From Streptomyces sp. NBC_01244 (GTDB lineage Bacteria > Actinomycetota > Actinomycetes > Streptomycetales > Streptomycetaceae): a stretch of DNA of 64,000 bases. A model generated the notes under the pieces. It ran no database searches and was not told the DNA's origin. It saw only the letters and a program-made list of their open reading frames with translations. Both the position numbers and the translations under genes were made by a program. The stretch lies in assembly GCF_035987325.1 (NCBI RefSeq), contig NZ_CP108488.1, positions 6,386,001 through 6,450,000 of the forward strand, written 5' to 3'. Below are positions 21,825 through 29,525 of the stretch, in pieces (the first letter of the stretch is position 1; every line of letters begins with the position of its first letter).

Positions 21825-22148
21825 ATGCACATCAGGGGCGACCACGCCGAACTCGCTGTCGGGGGTCGCCTCGACGTGCGCAGCGCGGCGGACGCCCGTA
21901 CGGTCCTGCACACCGCCCTGGACGACGGTCACGGCGACCTCGTGCTGGACCTCACCGGGCTCGACTCCTGGGACGCGACGGGCCTCGGCGTGATCATGGG
22001 CGCCCACCGCCGGGCCGGCCGGACCGGCCGCCGGCTCGTCCTGCGCGGGGTCCCGCCGCAGATGCAGCGGCTGCTCGTGGCCACCCGGCTGCACCGGATC
22101 CTCGCGATCGAGGGCGGGCTGGAAGCGGAGTCGCTGCCGCGCGCGTGA
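21825..22148 (+). CDS. STAS-domain anti-sigma factor antagonist-like protein
   Basis: 107 residues, one STAS domain. The ATG at 21825 follows cgggag with good spacing; an upstream in-frame start at 21759 lies in the inverted repeat. The phospho-site loop reads LDSWDATGLGVIMG where SpoIIAA-type proteins have D-S-S-G-L-G; the phosphorylatable residue would be Thr52, with Ala51 before it. STAS proteins bind and release anti-sigma kinases according to phosphorylation. No kinase or sigma gene is adjacent, so the partner is unknown. Confidence 0.82.
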   Translation: MHIRGDHAELAVGGRLDVRSAADARTVLHTALDDGHGDLVLDLTGLDSWDATGLGVIMGAHRRAGRTGRRLVLRGVPPQMQRLLVATRLHRILAIEGGLEAESLPRA

Positions 22149-22390
22149 CGCCCCTACGCGGTTCACGTGCGCGGGGTCTGCGGTGCGGGGCGCGCGGGCC
22201 GTGCGGGTCCCGTGGGGCCCGCTCCAGAGGGCCTGCACAAACGTAACGGTCCGGTGGTGAAGGCACCCCTGCGGTACCGGCCCCGGCGGGCACGGTCTAG
22301 GGTTCGGGCGGAAACCGGACCAGTAGCGACAGCGGCGTGTGCGAAGGCCGGGCGGGACGACGGCGCACGGCGCGATCGGGGGACTTGGTC

Positions 22391-25378
22391 ATGGACCGCA
22401 GCAGCACACAGGGGCAGGCCGATCCGGCGGAGCCGCCGGCGCGGGTGGTGACGCTGACGACCGGGGACCTCACCCTCACCGTGAACCCCGTCGACGGCAG
22501 CGAGATCGTCCGGACGCACCGCCCCGGCGGCGTCCCCGCCCCCGCCCCGGTCAAGCGCACCCCCGCCGCCCGCGCCTCCGCGGCGGCCGCCGCACGGCCC
22601 CCCGTACCGCCGGGCGCCCCGGGCTCCTCGCGGTCCCTGCTGGGCCGCGAGGAGGAACTCGAACGCCTCGTACGCCTCCTCACGCGCGGTCGCTCCGTAC
22701 GGCTGACCGGGCCGCCCGGATCCGGGCGCACGGCGCTGCTCGACGCGGTCGCCGACGCCTGCGCGGACCTCGCCCCCGACGGGGTCGTACGGCTCTGCGG
22801 GTACGGACACCAGCAGCCCGGCGAGCTGCTCCAGGCGCTCTACGCCACCGTGTACGAGGCTCCGGCCGAACGCCCCGACCGCGCCGGGCTCCTCGCCCGG
22901 GTGGCCGAGATAGGCGCCGTCGTCCTCGTCGACGACCTCGACATGGGCGGCACCGCCCTCGACGAACTGCTCCGGGCCACGCCGGAGTGCGCGTACCTCC
23001 TGGCCACCACCCCCGACACCCGGGCCCCCTCCGACGACTCGCACCTCGAAGAGGTCTTCCTCGGCGGACTGTCCCGCGCCGACTGCGCGGCCCTGCTCGA
23101 AGCGGGCACCGGACGGCCGCTGACGGACGCGGAAACGGCCTGGGCCGGGGACCTGAGCTTCGCCTCCGAAGGACTGCCGCTGCGCTTCGTGCAGGGGGCC
23201 GCGCTCCTGCGCCAGCGCGACGAGCTCAACCGGACCGGCTACGACGACGAGGCCGACGAGGACGAGGAGCCCGGCGTCTTCCAGGAGAAGCCGCGCGACA
23301 CCGTCTTCGTGCCGCTGCCGACGCTGGCCGAAGGCGCCGCTCCCGCGGAGCTGCTCGCCTCACGGGTCAGCGAGTCGGCGCGGGCCGCGCTGCGGATCGC
23401 CTGCGCGCTCGGCGGGGAGCTGCCGCACCACGCGCACCTGCCCGCGCTGGTCGGCGACACGCACGCCGACACGGCCGTCGCGGAGCTGCTCGACTGCGGG
23501 CTGCTGAGCCCCGTCGGGACGCGCCACCGGCTGGCCGCGGGGGTCGCGCGACAGCTCGAGGAGATCGGCTACGGAGACACCGCGGCCGAGGAGGCCCGTA
23601 CGGCCGCCCGCCACTACGCCTGGTGGACCGGGCACACCTCGGTCAGCCCCGCGCGGGTCGCGGCGGAGGCCGACGCGGTGCTCGCGGCGCTGGCCGGAGC
23701 CGACGTGGTGGCCGCGGTACTGCTCGCACGGACGGCGGCACCGGCGTTCGCGGCCTCGCTGCACTGGGAGGCCTGGGAGCGGGTGCTGCGCGCGGGCGCG
23801 GAGGCCGCGCGGAAGGCCGGCGAGGTCGCGGAGCAGGCGTACTTCCACCACGAGCTGGGCGTACTGGCCCTGTGCGAGGGCCGGCTCGACCGGGCGCGGG
23901 CCGAACTGGAGGCCTCGATCGGGCTGCGCGGCGCGCTGGCCGACAAGCGGGGGACCGTCGCGGGACGGCGCGCTCTGGCCCTGGTCACCGACCGGGAGGC
24001 GGCGGAGGTCCAGACATCGCCGCCGCTGCGACTGGCTCCGCCGACCGCGTCTGCGTCTGCGGCGGGGGCCGGGGGAGCGGCGAAGTCGCCGGGGCCCGGT
24101 CAGCCGGGGGCGGGGGCACCGGGTGATCCGGGTCTCCTGCCGGTTCGAGGTCTGCCGGGTCTGCCGCCGGGTCCGGAGGCTGCGGGGGCTCCGCTGCTTC
24201 CTGGGGCTACCGGCGTTGCCGGCGCTGCCGCACCGGCTCCCGGGCTTCCTGCCCTTCCGGCGCCTCCCGGGCTTCCCCGGGCTGCCGGGGCCGCTCAGCT
24301 TCCTGCGGTTCCCGGGACCGAGGGGGCTCCGCCCGCTGCTGGAGCTCCCGGGGTTGCCCGGGCCGCTCGGACCACGCCGTTTCCTGAGGTTCGGCAGGGC
24401 CCGGGCGTTCCCGGTGCCGTAGGGACCTCGTTCGCTGCCGGTGCTGCCGGTGCTGCCGGTGCTGCCGGTGCTGCCGGTGCTGCCGGTGCTGCCGGTGCTG
24501 CCGGTGCTGCCGGTGCTGCCGGTGCTGCCGGTGCTGCCGGTGCTGCCGGTGCTGCCGGTGCTGCCGGGAATCCGTCGGCTCCTGGTGCTTTTCGGGCGCG
24601 TGGTGCTGCCGGGACGCCGTCCGCTCCCGTCGCACCCTCGGCTCCCGTGACTCCGGCGACCCTGTCGAAGGCCCTCGCCGCCCTGCCCGGGGCGGGTGCC
24701 GGGGCCGCCCCCGTAGCCGAGCACGCGGCGACGCGGGTTCCGGACGGCTTCACGACGGTGGTGCCCGCGGTGGCGCCGCCGGGCTCCGTCGCGCCCGCGA
24801 CCCTTGCCGAGGTGTTCGAGGACGCCTTCCCGCTCACCCCCGAGCCGGCTCCGGCGCCCAGGGCGCTGCCCCAGGCGAAGCCGGGGCCCCGCCGCAAGCC
24901 GATGCTGCTGGCCGCCGCCGGGGCGGTGACCGTCGTGGTCCTGGGCACGGTGGTCGCCCTGGCGATGACCACCGAGGACGAGAAGCCGCCCGCGCAGGCG
25001 CCGGCGGTCTCCACGGCCCCGAGCTCGGAGGAGGCGCAGCCGCAGCCCAGTACGCCGGATCCGAGCGGAAGCGATCCCTCGCCGGAGCCGGAGCCCTCGT
25101 CCCCCACCTCGCAGGCGCCGGGTACGACCCCGCCGCCGCGCAAGTCCCCCTCGCCCACGCCGACGCCTTCGCCGACGCAGTCGTCGTCGAGCCCGGTGAC
25201 GCCGCCTTCGCCGCCGGTGACGAGCTCGGCCCCGCCGGTGAGCAGTCCGCCGGCCTCCCCGACCCCGACTCCGACCCCGACCACGTCCGTGACGCCGAGC
25301 CCTACGAACACGACGCCGCCGGCAGTGCCGCAGCCCCCCACGGATTCCGAGGGCGAGCCGGAGACCGGGACCCCCTGA
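22391..25378 (+). CDS. P-loop ATPase/regulator with collagen-like Gly-Ala-Ala repeat, membrane helix and Pro/Thr-rich tail
   Basis: 995 residues from the ATG at 22391 (gggga upstream). Order: 70 disordered residues; an AAA/STAND-like ATPase with LLGREEELERLVRLL and Walker A GPPGSGRTAL near residue 115 and VVLVDDLD as Walker B; a helical region with TPR-like pieces (AYFHHELGVLALCEGRLDRARAELE) to about 545; a Gly/Pro-rich linker of imperfect G-x-y triplets ending in 15 Ala-Ala-Gly units; a membrane helix (MLLAAAGAVTVVVLGTVVALAM, about 837-858); and a Pro/Ser/Thr-rich tail of about 135 residues. The linker uses many T-ending codons, unlike the rest. Predicted topology is cytosolic ATPase with an outside tail. 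Function unknown. Confidence 0.75.
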   Translation: MDRSSTQGQADPAEPPARVVTLTTGDLTLTVNPVDGSEIVRTHRPGGVPAPAPVKRTPAARASAAAAARPPVPPGAPGSSRSLLGREEELERLVRLLTRGRSVRLTGPPGSGRTALLDAVADACADLAPDGVVRLCGYGHQQPGELLQALYATVYEAPAERPDRAGLLARVAEIGAVVLVDDLDMGGTALDELLRATPECAYLLATTPDTRAPSDDSHLEEVFLGGLSRADCAALLEAGTGRPLTDAETAWAGDLSFASEGLPLRFVQGAALLRQRDELNRTGYDDEADEDEEPGVFQEKPRDTVFVPLPTLAEGAAPAELLASRVSESARAALRIACALGGELPHHAHLPALVGDTHADTAVAELLDCGLLSPVGTRHRLAAGVARQLEEIGYGDTAAEEARTAARHYAWWTGHTSVSPARVAAEADAVLAALAGADVVAAVLLARTAAPAFAASLHWEAWERVLRAGAEAARKAGEVAEQAYFHHELGVLALCEGRLDRARAELEASIGLRGALADKRGTVAGRRALALVTDREAAEVQTSPPLRLAPPTASASAAGAGGAAKSPGPGQPGAGAPGDPGLLPVRGLPGLPPGPEAAGAPLLPGATGVAGAAAPAPGLPALPAPPGLPRAAGAAQLPAVPGTEGAPPAAGAPGVARAARTTPFPEVRQGPGVPGAVGTSFAAGAAGAAGAAGAAGAAGAAGAAGAAGAAGAAGAAGAAGAAGAAGNPSAPGAFRARGAAGTPSAPVAPSAPVTPATLSKALAALPGAGAGAAPVAEHAATRVPDGFTTVVPAVAPPGSVAPATLAEVFEDAFPLTPEPAPAPRALPQAKPGPRRKPMLLAAAGAVTVVVLGTVVALAMTTEDEKPPAQAPAVSTAPSSEEAQPQPSTPDPSGSDPSPEPEPSSPTSQAPGTTPPPRKSPSPTPTPSPTQSSSSPVTPPSPPVTSSAPPVSSPPASPTPTPTPTTSVTPSPTNTTPPAVPQPPTDSEGEPETGTP
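24434..24568 (+). repeat. Fifteen 9-bp tandem repeats coding for Ala-Ala-Gly
   Basis: Fourteen exact copies of gctgccggt and a fifteenth, gctgccggg, run without interruption. The 9-base unit keeps the reading frame whatever the copy number, so slippage would change only the length of the collagen-like linker. It is not a CRISPR: there are no spacers. Confidence 0.95.
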
Positions 25379-25397
25379 TCGGCAGGACGCCCCCTGG

Positions 25398-26069
25398 CTA
25401 GAACAGGCGGAGCTTGTCGTCCTCGATGCCGCGCATCGCGTTGTAGTCGAGGACGACGCAGTCCATGCCGCGGTCGTTCGCCAGGACGCGGGCCTGGGGC
25501 TTGATCTCCTGGGCCGCGAAGACGCCCTTCACGGGCGACAGGTGCGGGTCCCGGTTCAGGAGCTCCAGGTACCGGGTGAGCTGTTCGACGCCGTCGATCT
25601 CGCCGCGGCGCTTGATCTCCACCGCCACCGTCGCGCCGGAGGCGTCCCGGCACAGGATGTCGACCGGTCCGATCGCGGTCATGTACTCGCGGCGGATCAG
25701 CGTGTAGCCCTCGCCGAGGGTCTCGATCCGGTCAGCCAGGAGCTCCTGCAGGTGGGCCTCGACCCCGTCCTTGATCAGGCCCGGGTCGGTGCCCAGTTCG
25801 TGCGAGGAGTCGTGGAGGACTTCCTCCATGGTGATGATGAGCTTCTCGCCCGCCTTGTTGACGACGGTCCAGACGCCGGCGTCGTCGCCGCTCCCCTCCT
25901 TGAGGGTGCACGGCGGCGACATCCAGTTGAGCGGTTTGTACGCTCGGTCGTCCGCGTGGATCGAGACACTGCCGTCGGCCTTCACGAGGATCAGACGGGG
26001 TGCCGAGGGCAGATGGGCGGTGAGCCGGCCCGCGTAATCGACGGAGCAGCGGGCAATGACGAGACGCAT
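25398..26069 (-). CDS. nucS: Mismatch-specific endonuclease NucS/EndoMS
   Basis: 223 residues from the ATG at 26069; in-frame sequence further upstream is not family-like. The N-terminal DNA-binding domain begins [16 protein letters not shown], and the nuclease core has the D...E-x-K motif at D137, E151 and K153 ([14 protein letters not shown]) with QLTRYLE following. NucS cuts both strands at G-T, G-G and T-T mismatches and replaces MutS/MutL repair in actinobacteria, often with help from the beta clamp; the C-terminal end KLRLF fits a clamp-binding tail. The gene ends 19 bases from the converging ATPase gene. Confidence 0.95.
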   Translation of the reverse strand: MRLVIARCSVDYAGRLTAHLPSAPRLILVKADGSVSIHADDRAYKPLNWMSPPCTLKEGSGDDAGVWTVVNKAGEKLIITMEEVLHDSSHELGTDPGLIKDGVEAHLQELLADRIETLGEGYTLIRREYMTAIGPVDILCRDASGATVAVEIKRRGEIDGVEQLTRYLELLNRDPHLSPVKGVFAAQEIKPQARVLANDRGMDCVVLDYNAMRGIEDDKLRLF

Positions 26070-26289
26070 GGTCGGCAACGCTACTCGACGAGAAGGCATG
26101 CACGCGATTCGCCCCCGAAAGCCCCGTTCGAGGATGGCGCGTTGTATGCGCATTCTCCTGGTGCGGTACCCATGAGGCGCCTACCGTGGTGAGCGGGAGG
26201 TTGCGACTCGTGCACGCTGCGTCGCGATCTCCTTCCCTGCCCGTAAGGCTCCGGCAACCCAATCGGCCGGAGTCGCGAGAGGAGAACCC

Positions 26290-26682
26290 ATGTCGCTCGA
26301 CGTCTCACCGGCCCTACTCGAACAGGCCGAGCGAGGCGAGGTCGACGAAGCCGCTTTCGTCGACTGCGTCCGGACCTCCCTGCCCTACGCATGGGAGATG
26401 ATCAGCTCGCTGGTGGCCCAGCTCAAGGTGGACGGCGGACAGTTCGCCGACAACCAGACGCCGCCGCCGGACGAGCAGGCGCGTGGCCAACTGCTGCGCG
26501 CTCTCGCGAGTGACGCGATACGGGGTGCGCTGCAGCGCCACTTCGGAGTGCGCCTGGCATTCCAGAACTGCCACCGGGTAGCGGTGTTCCCCCTGGACTC
26601 CGCGGTGGACGACCGGCTGGCCAAGTTCACTTCGATCCGTGGCCAGCTGCTCAACCAGTCGCCCGAAATGCGTGACTGTTAG
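26290..26682 (+). CDS. Conserved Streptomyces protein of unknown function (SCO5389-like)
   Basis: 130 residues, soluble, no signal or membrane segment. The ATG at 26290 follows GAGAGGAGAACCC. The sequence (LLEQAERGEVDEAAFVDCVR, SLPYAWEMISSLVAQL, ending RGQLLNQSPEMRDC) is one I recall as conserved among Streptomyces next to nucS, without known function. The composition is ordinary, suggesting a small helical protein. It is divergent from nucS with a 220-base gap. Confidence 0.7.
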   Translation: MSLDVSPALLEQAERGEVDEAAFVDCVRTSLPYAWEMISSLVAQLKVDGGQFADNQTPPPDEQARGQLLRALASDAIRGALQRHFGVRLAFQNCHRVAVFPLDSAVDDRLAKFTSIRGQLLNQSPEMRDC

Positions 26683-26689
26683 CAGGAAG

Positions 26690-26785
26690 ACCGCACGAAC
26701 CGTACGACCGCACGACCAGCACGACCGCACCTCCGTACGACCGCACTCCGCACCGCCGTACGACCGTATCGCCGCACGACCGGTA
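26690..26785 (+). repeat. Degenerate short repeats rich in cgtacgaccgcac
   Basis: About six imperfect copies of a 12-14 base unit, cg(t)acgaccgcac, follow one another after the stop of the preceding gene. No coding signal is seen. This looks like simple-sequence expansion. Confidence 0.5.
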
Positions 26786-26789
26786 CCTC

Positions 26790-26820
26790 GCTGCCGCTCC
26801 GGTGCCAACGGAGCGGCAGC
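26790..26820. terminator. Bidirectional terminator
   Basis: Perfect 12-bp arms gctgccgctccg and cggagcggcagc surround the loop gtgccaa. It sits between two converging genes and eight bases from the stop of the minus-strand gene. Confidence 0.8.
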
Positions 26821-26827
26821 CCTGGTC

Positions 26828-27868
26828 TCAGCCGAGCCGGGGCAGCACCTCGGCGCCGAGGCGCCGGAGGTTCTCCTCGGTCGCGGCGAGGTCACCCGAT
26901 CCCTCCGTCAGCAGGGCGAACCGCGTGATCCCCGTACGTTCCGAGGTGGCCGCCAGTCGGTCGGCCGCCAGCTCCGGTGTTCCCACGGGGTGGAGATCGC
27001 ACAACAGCTCGGTGTACGCGACCGGGTCCCGCATCGCCCGCTGCCGTCCGTCCACCGTGACGTGCGCGTCCAGGCCCTGCTTGAGCCAGCCCGGCATCGC
27101 CTTCAGCAGCGTTTCGCGGGCGTCCGCCGTCCGGTCCGCGAGCTGGCAGACCCCGGCCGACACGTGGCCGGCCTCGGGCGAATGCCCCGCGGCCCGCGCC
27201 GTACGCCGCCACAGCTCGACCATGGCGGCCTTGTCCTCGTCCCCGCAGTGCATGCCCAGCAGCATCGGCAGTCCGCGCTCCGCGGCCATGCGTACCGAGC
27301 CGGGAGAGGTGCAGGCGACGATCAGTTCCGGCCCTGTCCCGTCCCCGTGCAGCGCCTCCGACGCACGCGGTACGACGGCCACTTCGCGGAAGCCGTGCCG
27401 GCCGCCGGCCGCCGCCCCCGTCGCTGCCGGCGCCCCCACGCGCGGCTCGGTCAGCCAGCGCCGCAACAGGTCCAAATCCTCCGGGAAGCGGTTCTCGTAC
27501 GCGTCGAGCCCGCCGCCGAAGACCTCCAGGTCCACCCAGGGGCCGCCCCGGCCCACCCCCAGGGTGAAGCGTCCCTCCGAGGTCAGGTGCAGCAGGGCCG
27601 CCTGCTCGCCCAGGGCCACCGGGTGGGTGCTCGGCAGGACGCTCACCGCCGTGCCCACGCGCAGCCGCCGGGTGAGGCCCAGCATCAGGGCCGCCAGGGT
27701 CACCGCGGACGGGCAGACCCCGTACGGGACGAAATGGTGCTCGGCGAGCCAGACCGAGTCGAGCCCGGCCTCCTCGGCCACCTCGGCGGTCCGCACCGCC
27801 CGGTGCAGTGCCTCGCCCTGTCCCTGTCCCGGGAACTGGGCCGCCAGTACAAATGCTCCTACGCGCAT
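26828..27868 (-). CDS. LLM-class flavin-dependent oxidoreductase (luciferase-like)
   Basis: 346 residues from the ATG at 27868, which has AGGAGG upstream (spacing about nine). TIM-barrel features of bacterial-luciferase-like monooxygenases: MRVGAFVLAAQFPG, GLDSVWLAEHHFVPYGVCPS with the usual histidine pair, GVGRGGPWVDLEVFG and MLGMHCGDEDK. Such enzymes use FMNH2 or F420. The substrate cannot be told. It stands alone; two small inverted repeats lie in its promoter region (27944-27958 and 27958-27991). Confidence 0.85.
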   Translation of the reverse strand: MRVGAFVLAAQFPGQGQGEALHRAVRTAEVAEEAGLDSVWLAEHHFVPYGVCPSAVTLAALMLGLTRRLRVGTAVSVLPSTHPVALGEQAALLHLTSEGRFTLGVGRGGPWVDLEVFGGGLDAYENRFPEDLDLLRRWLTEPRVGAPAATGAAAGGRHGFREVAVVPRASEALHGDGTGPELIVACTSPGSVRMAAERGLPMLLGMHCGDEDKAAMVELWRRTARAAGHSPEAGHVSAGVCQLADRTADARETLLKAMPGWLKQGLDAHVTVDGRQRAMRDPVAYTELLCDLHPVGTPELAADRLAATSERTGITRFALLTEGSGDLAATEENLRRLGAEVLPRLG

Positions 27869-27943
27869 CGCCTTTAGCCTCCTCGCGGCTGACGCGGCCT
27901 CCCCCAGGCGGACCGTTTTCCTCATCGGCAACAACGTCTGACA

Positions 27944-27991
27944 CGTGCCAAAGGCACGGCCTGACCGGAAAGTTATTGGGATTGTCAGGCC
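27944..27991 (-). promoter_or_regulatory. Paired inverted repeats upstream of the flavin oxidoreductase gene
   Basis: The dyad cgtgcc-aaa-ggcacg (27944-27958) abuts an 8-bp inverted repeat ggcctgac / gtcaggcc (27958-27965 and 27984-27991). They lie 75-125 bases upstream of the ATG and are candidate regulator sites. Confidence 0.4.
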
Positions 27992-28109
27992 AGTCGCACC
28001 GACCGGCGGCCCGCTCCTACGGTCGTCTTCGGACACCCTGCGGGTACCCGGGCTCGCTGCGCGTAGTCTGGGAGAAAGTCACTGCCGTCCGCCCATCCGT
28101 GAGGTATAC

Positions 28110-28451
28110 GTGTCACCGCGCCACAACCGCCCCAGGGGCGGCGAGAATCCAGCCGATCGTTCGGACCAGGGCTCGGGCCCGGGCAGTCTGGACCGGTACG
28201 GCCTGGAGCGCACGGAGGAGTACCAGGGCGAGGACTGGAAGGTCCGGCACGTCGCGGGCGCGAGCGCCGCGGGCAAGCGCTACCGCTGCCCCGGCTGCGA
28301 CCAGGAGATCCCCTCCGGCACCCCGCACCTGGTGGCCTGGCCCGAGTACGGCGGGGTCGACGACCGCCGGCACTGGCACAAGGCCTGCTGGAACGCGAAG
28401 GACCGCCGCACCACCAAGGTGCAGCGGTCCCGCAACGCCCCCAAGCATTAG
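28110..28451 (+). CDS. Small treble-clef / zinc-binding protein
   Basis: 113 residues from a GTG at 28110 (gaggtatac just upstream). The first 45 residues are charged and disordered. The second half has a likely zinc site: C-P-G-C in RYRCPGCDQEI, then H-W-H-K-A-C-W (DDRRHWHKACWNAKDRR), resembling HNH/treble-clef folds without a clear nuclease triad. The tail is basic (TTKVQRSRNAPKH), suggesting nucleic-acid binding. Function unknown. Confidence 0.65.
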   Translation: MSPRHNRPRGGENPADRSDQGSGPGSLDRYGLERTEEYQGEDWKVRHVAGASAAGKRYRCPGCDQEIPSGTPHLVAWPEYGGVDDRRHWHKACWNAKDRRTTKVQRSRNAPKH

Positions 28452-28504
28452 AGGGCGCGGCCTGGCGGACGGGGCCCGACCGGCACGATCCGGACGGGCC
28501 CGCT

Positions 28505-28667
28505 TAGTGCTGTGACCGGAAAGGTTCACCGGGTCGCGACGCCCGGTACGGCACCTCGCCGCGTTGTCGGACCACGCCGGTACGTCCAGTACGAGGCGCG
28601 GTCCTCCGCCTTGCGATGCACCGCACCGAACGCCGCGACCCGGCAAACCTTTCCGGCCACAGCACTA
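28505..28667. mobile_element. 163-bp MITE-like element with 36-bp terminal inverted repeats and TA ends
   Basis: The left end 28505-28540 (starting tagtgctgtgaccggaaagg) and the reverse complement of the right end 28632-28667 agree at 32 of 36 positions; all four differences are transitions. Both ends carry TA, as for elements that duplicate a TA target (IS630/Tc1-mariner type). There is no transposase gene inside, so it would need one supplied in trans. The right end touches the stop codon of the ABC permease gene. Confidence 0.75.
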
Positions 28668-29525
28668 GACGTCCCGGCGGCCGACCACCACGTACGAGCC
28701 GGCGACCGCGGCGCCCGTCAGCAGCAGGATCACCGTCATGTGACTCAGGCTGCCCGGGATCACCATCTCGCCGGACGCCGGGTCCGAGGCGTTGGTCGGC
28801 ATGCCGAACAGCTCCATCATCGCCACCGGGGCGTTGTACTGGAGCAGGATCCGGCCGACCGGTGCGACGGCCTCCCAGATGCTGAGCACTCCGCCTATCA
28901 CCGGCGGCAGCGTGACGACGCCGAGCATCACGGCGATCCCCCCGGCCGAGTGCCGCACCAGCGCCCCGACCGCCAGGGCCAGTACGCCGAGCAGGGTGAC
29001 GTAGAGGCTGCCCACGAGTCCGGACGCCCACTCGGAAGGCGGGTGGTGCCCGGCGCCCGGGCCGTCGCGCAGGATCGACGCGGCCAGCCCCACCAGGCAG
29101 ACCGACCCGGCCGTGGTGAGGAACGCGGTGATGCCGAAGACGAGGTACTTCGCGGTGAGCACCCGGTACCGGTCGGGGGCCGCAGTGAAGGTGGTGCGGA
29201 CCAGGCCGGTGCCGTACTCGGAGGTGATCGTCAGTACCCCGAGCACCATCAACGCCAGCTGACCGACCAGCAGCCCGAACAGGGCGGGGGCGATGAACGG
29301 CATCTGCTCGTAGTCCAGCGACCGGGTCTGCACGATGACCGTGCCGCCGATGCCGACGACGAGCAGCACCAGCACGCCGAGCGTCCACATCGTGGAGCGC
29401 ACCGAGGTCAGCTTCGTCCACTCCGAGGCCAGTGCGTGCCCCAGGTGCGGCCGGGGGGTCGGCAGCGGCGAGGTGTAGCCCGCCGGGTCCCGGTCCCCGG
29501 TGGTCGCGGTCGTCGGGGCGGTCAT
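28665..29525 (-). CDS. ABC exporter permease (module 1)
   Basis: 286 residues, six membrane segments (for example MWTLGVLVLLVVGIGGTVIV, LFGLLVGQLALMVLGVLTI, ALAVGALV, VILLLTGAAVAGSYVVVG). The S-E-W-T-K-L-T-S-V-R-S-T entry helix and the S-E-Y-G-T-G-L-V-R-T-T-F loop identify the ABC-2 / bacitracin-type exporter permease family. The ATG overlaps the ATPase stop by four bases. Its TAG stop is formed within the end of the MITE-like element, yet the C-terminus (GRRDV) matches the length of its paralogue (KKRDA), so the protein is not truncated. Confidence 0.85.
   Translation of the reverse strand: MTAPTTATTGDRDPAGYTSPLPTPRPHLGHALASEWTKLTSVRSTMWTLGVLVLLVVGIGGTVIVQTRSLDYEQMPFIAPALFGLLVGQLALMVLGVLTITSEYGTGLVRTTFTAAPDRYRVLTAKYLVFGITAFLTTAGSVCLVGLAASILRDGPGAGHHPPSEWASGLVGSLYVTLLGVLALAVGALVRHSAGGIAVMLGVVTLPPVIGGVLSIWEAVAPVGRILLQYNAPVAMMELFGMPTNASDPASGEMVIPGSLSHMTVILLLTGAAVAGSYVVVGRRDV

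Noticed and set aside
24123..24422. Alternative +frame in the ATPase linker giving a Leu/Pro/Arg-rich product
   Set aside because: Its repeats arise from the same DNA as the Gly-x-y linker; no ribosome site, and the long frame continues into a membrane helix and ordinary tail.
24434..24568. Possible CRISPR or guide array
   Set aside because: The 9-base units are contiguous with no spacers and lie in frame inside a coding sequence.
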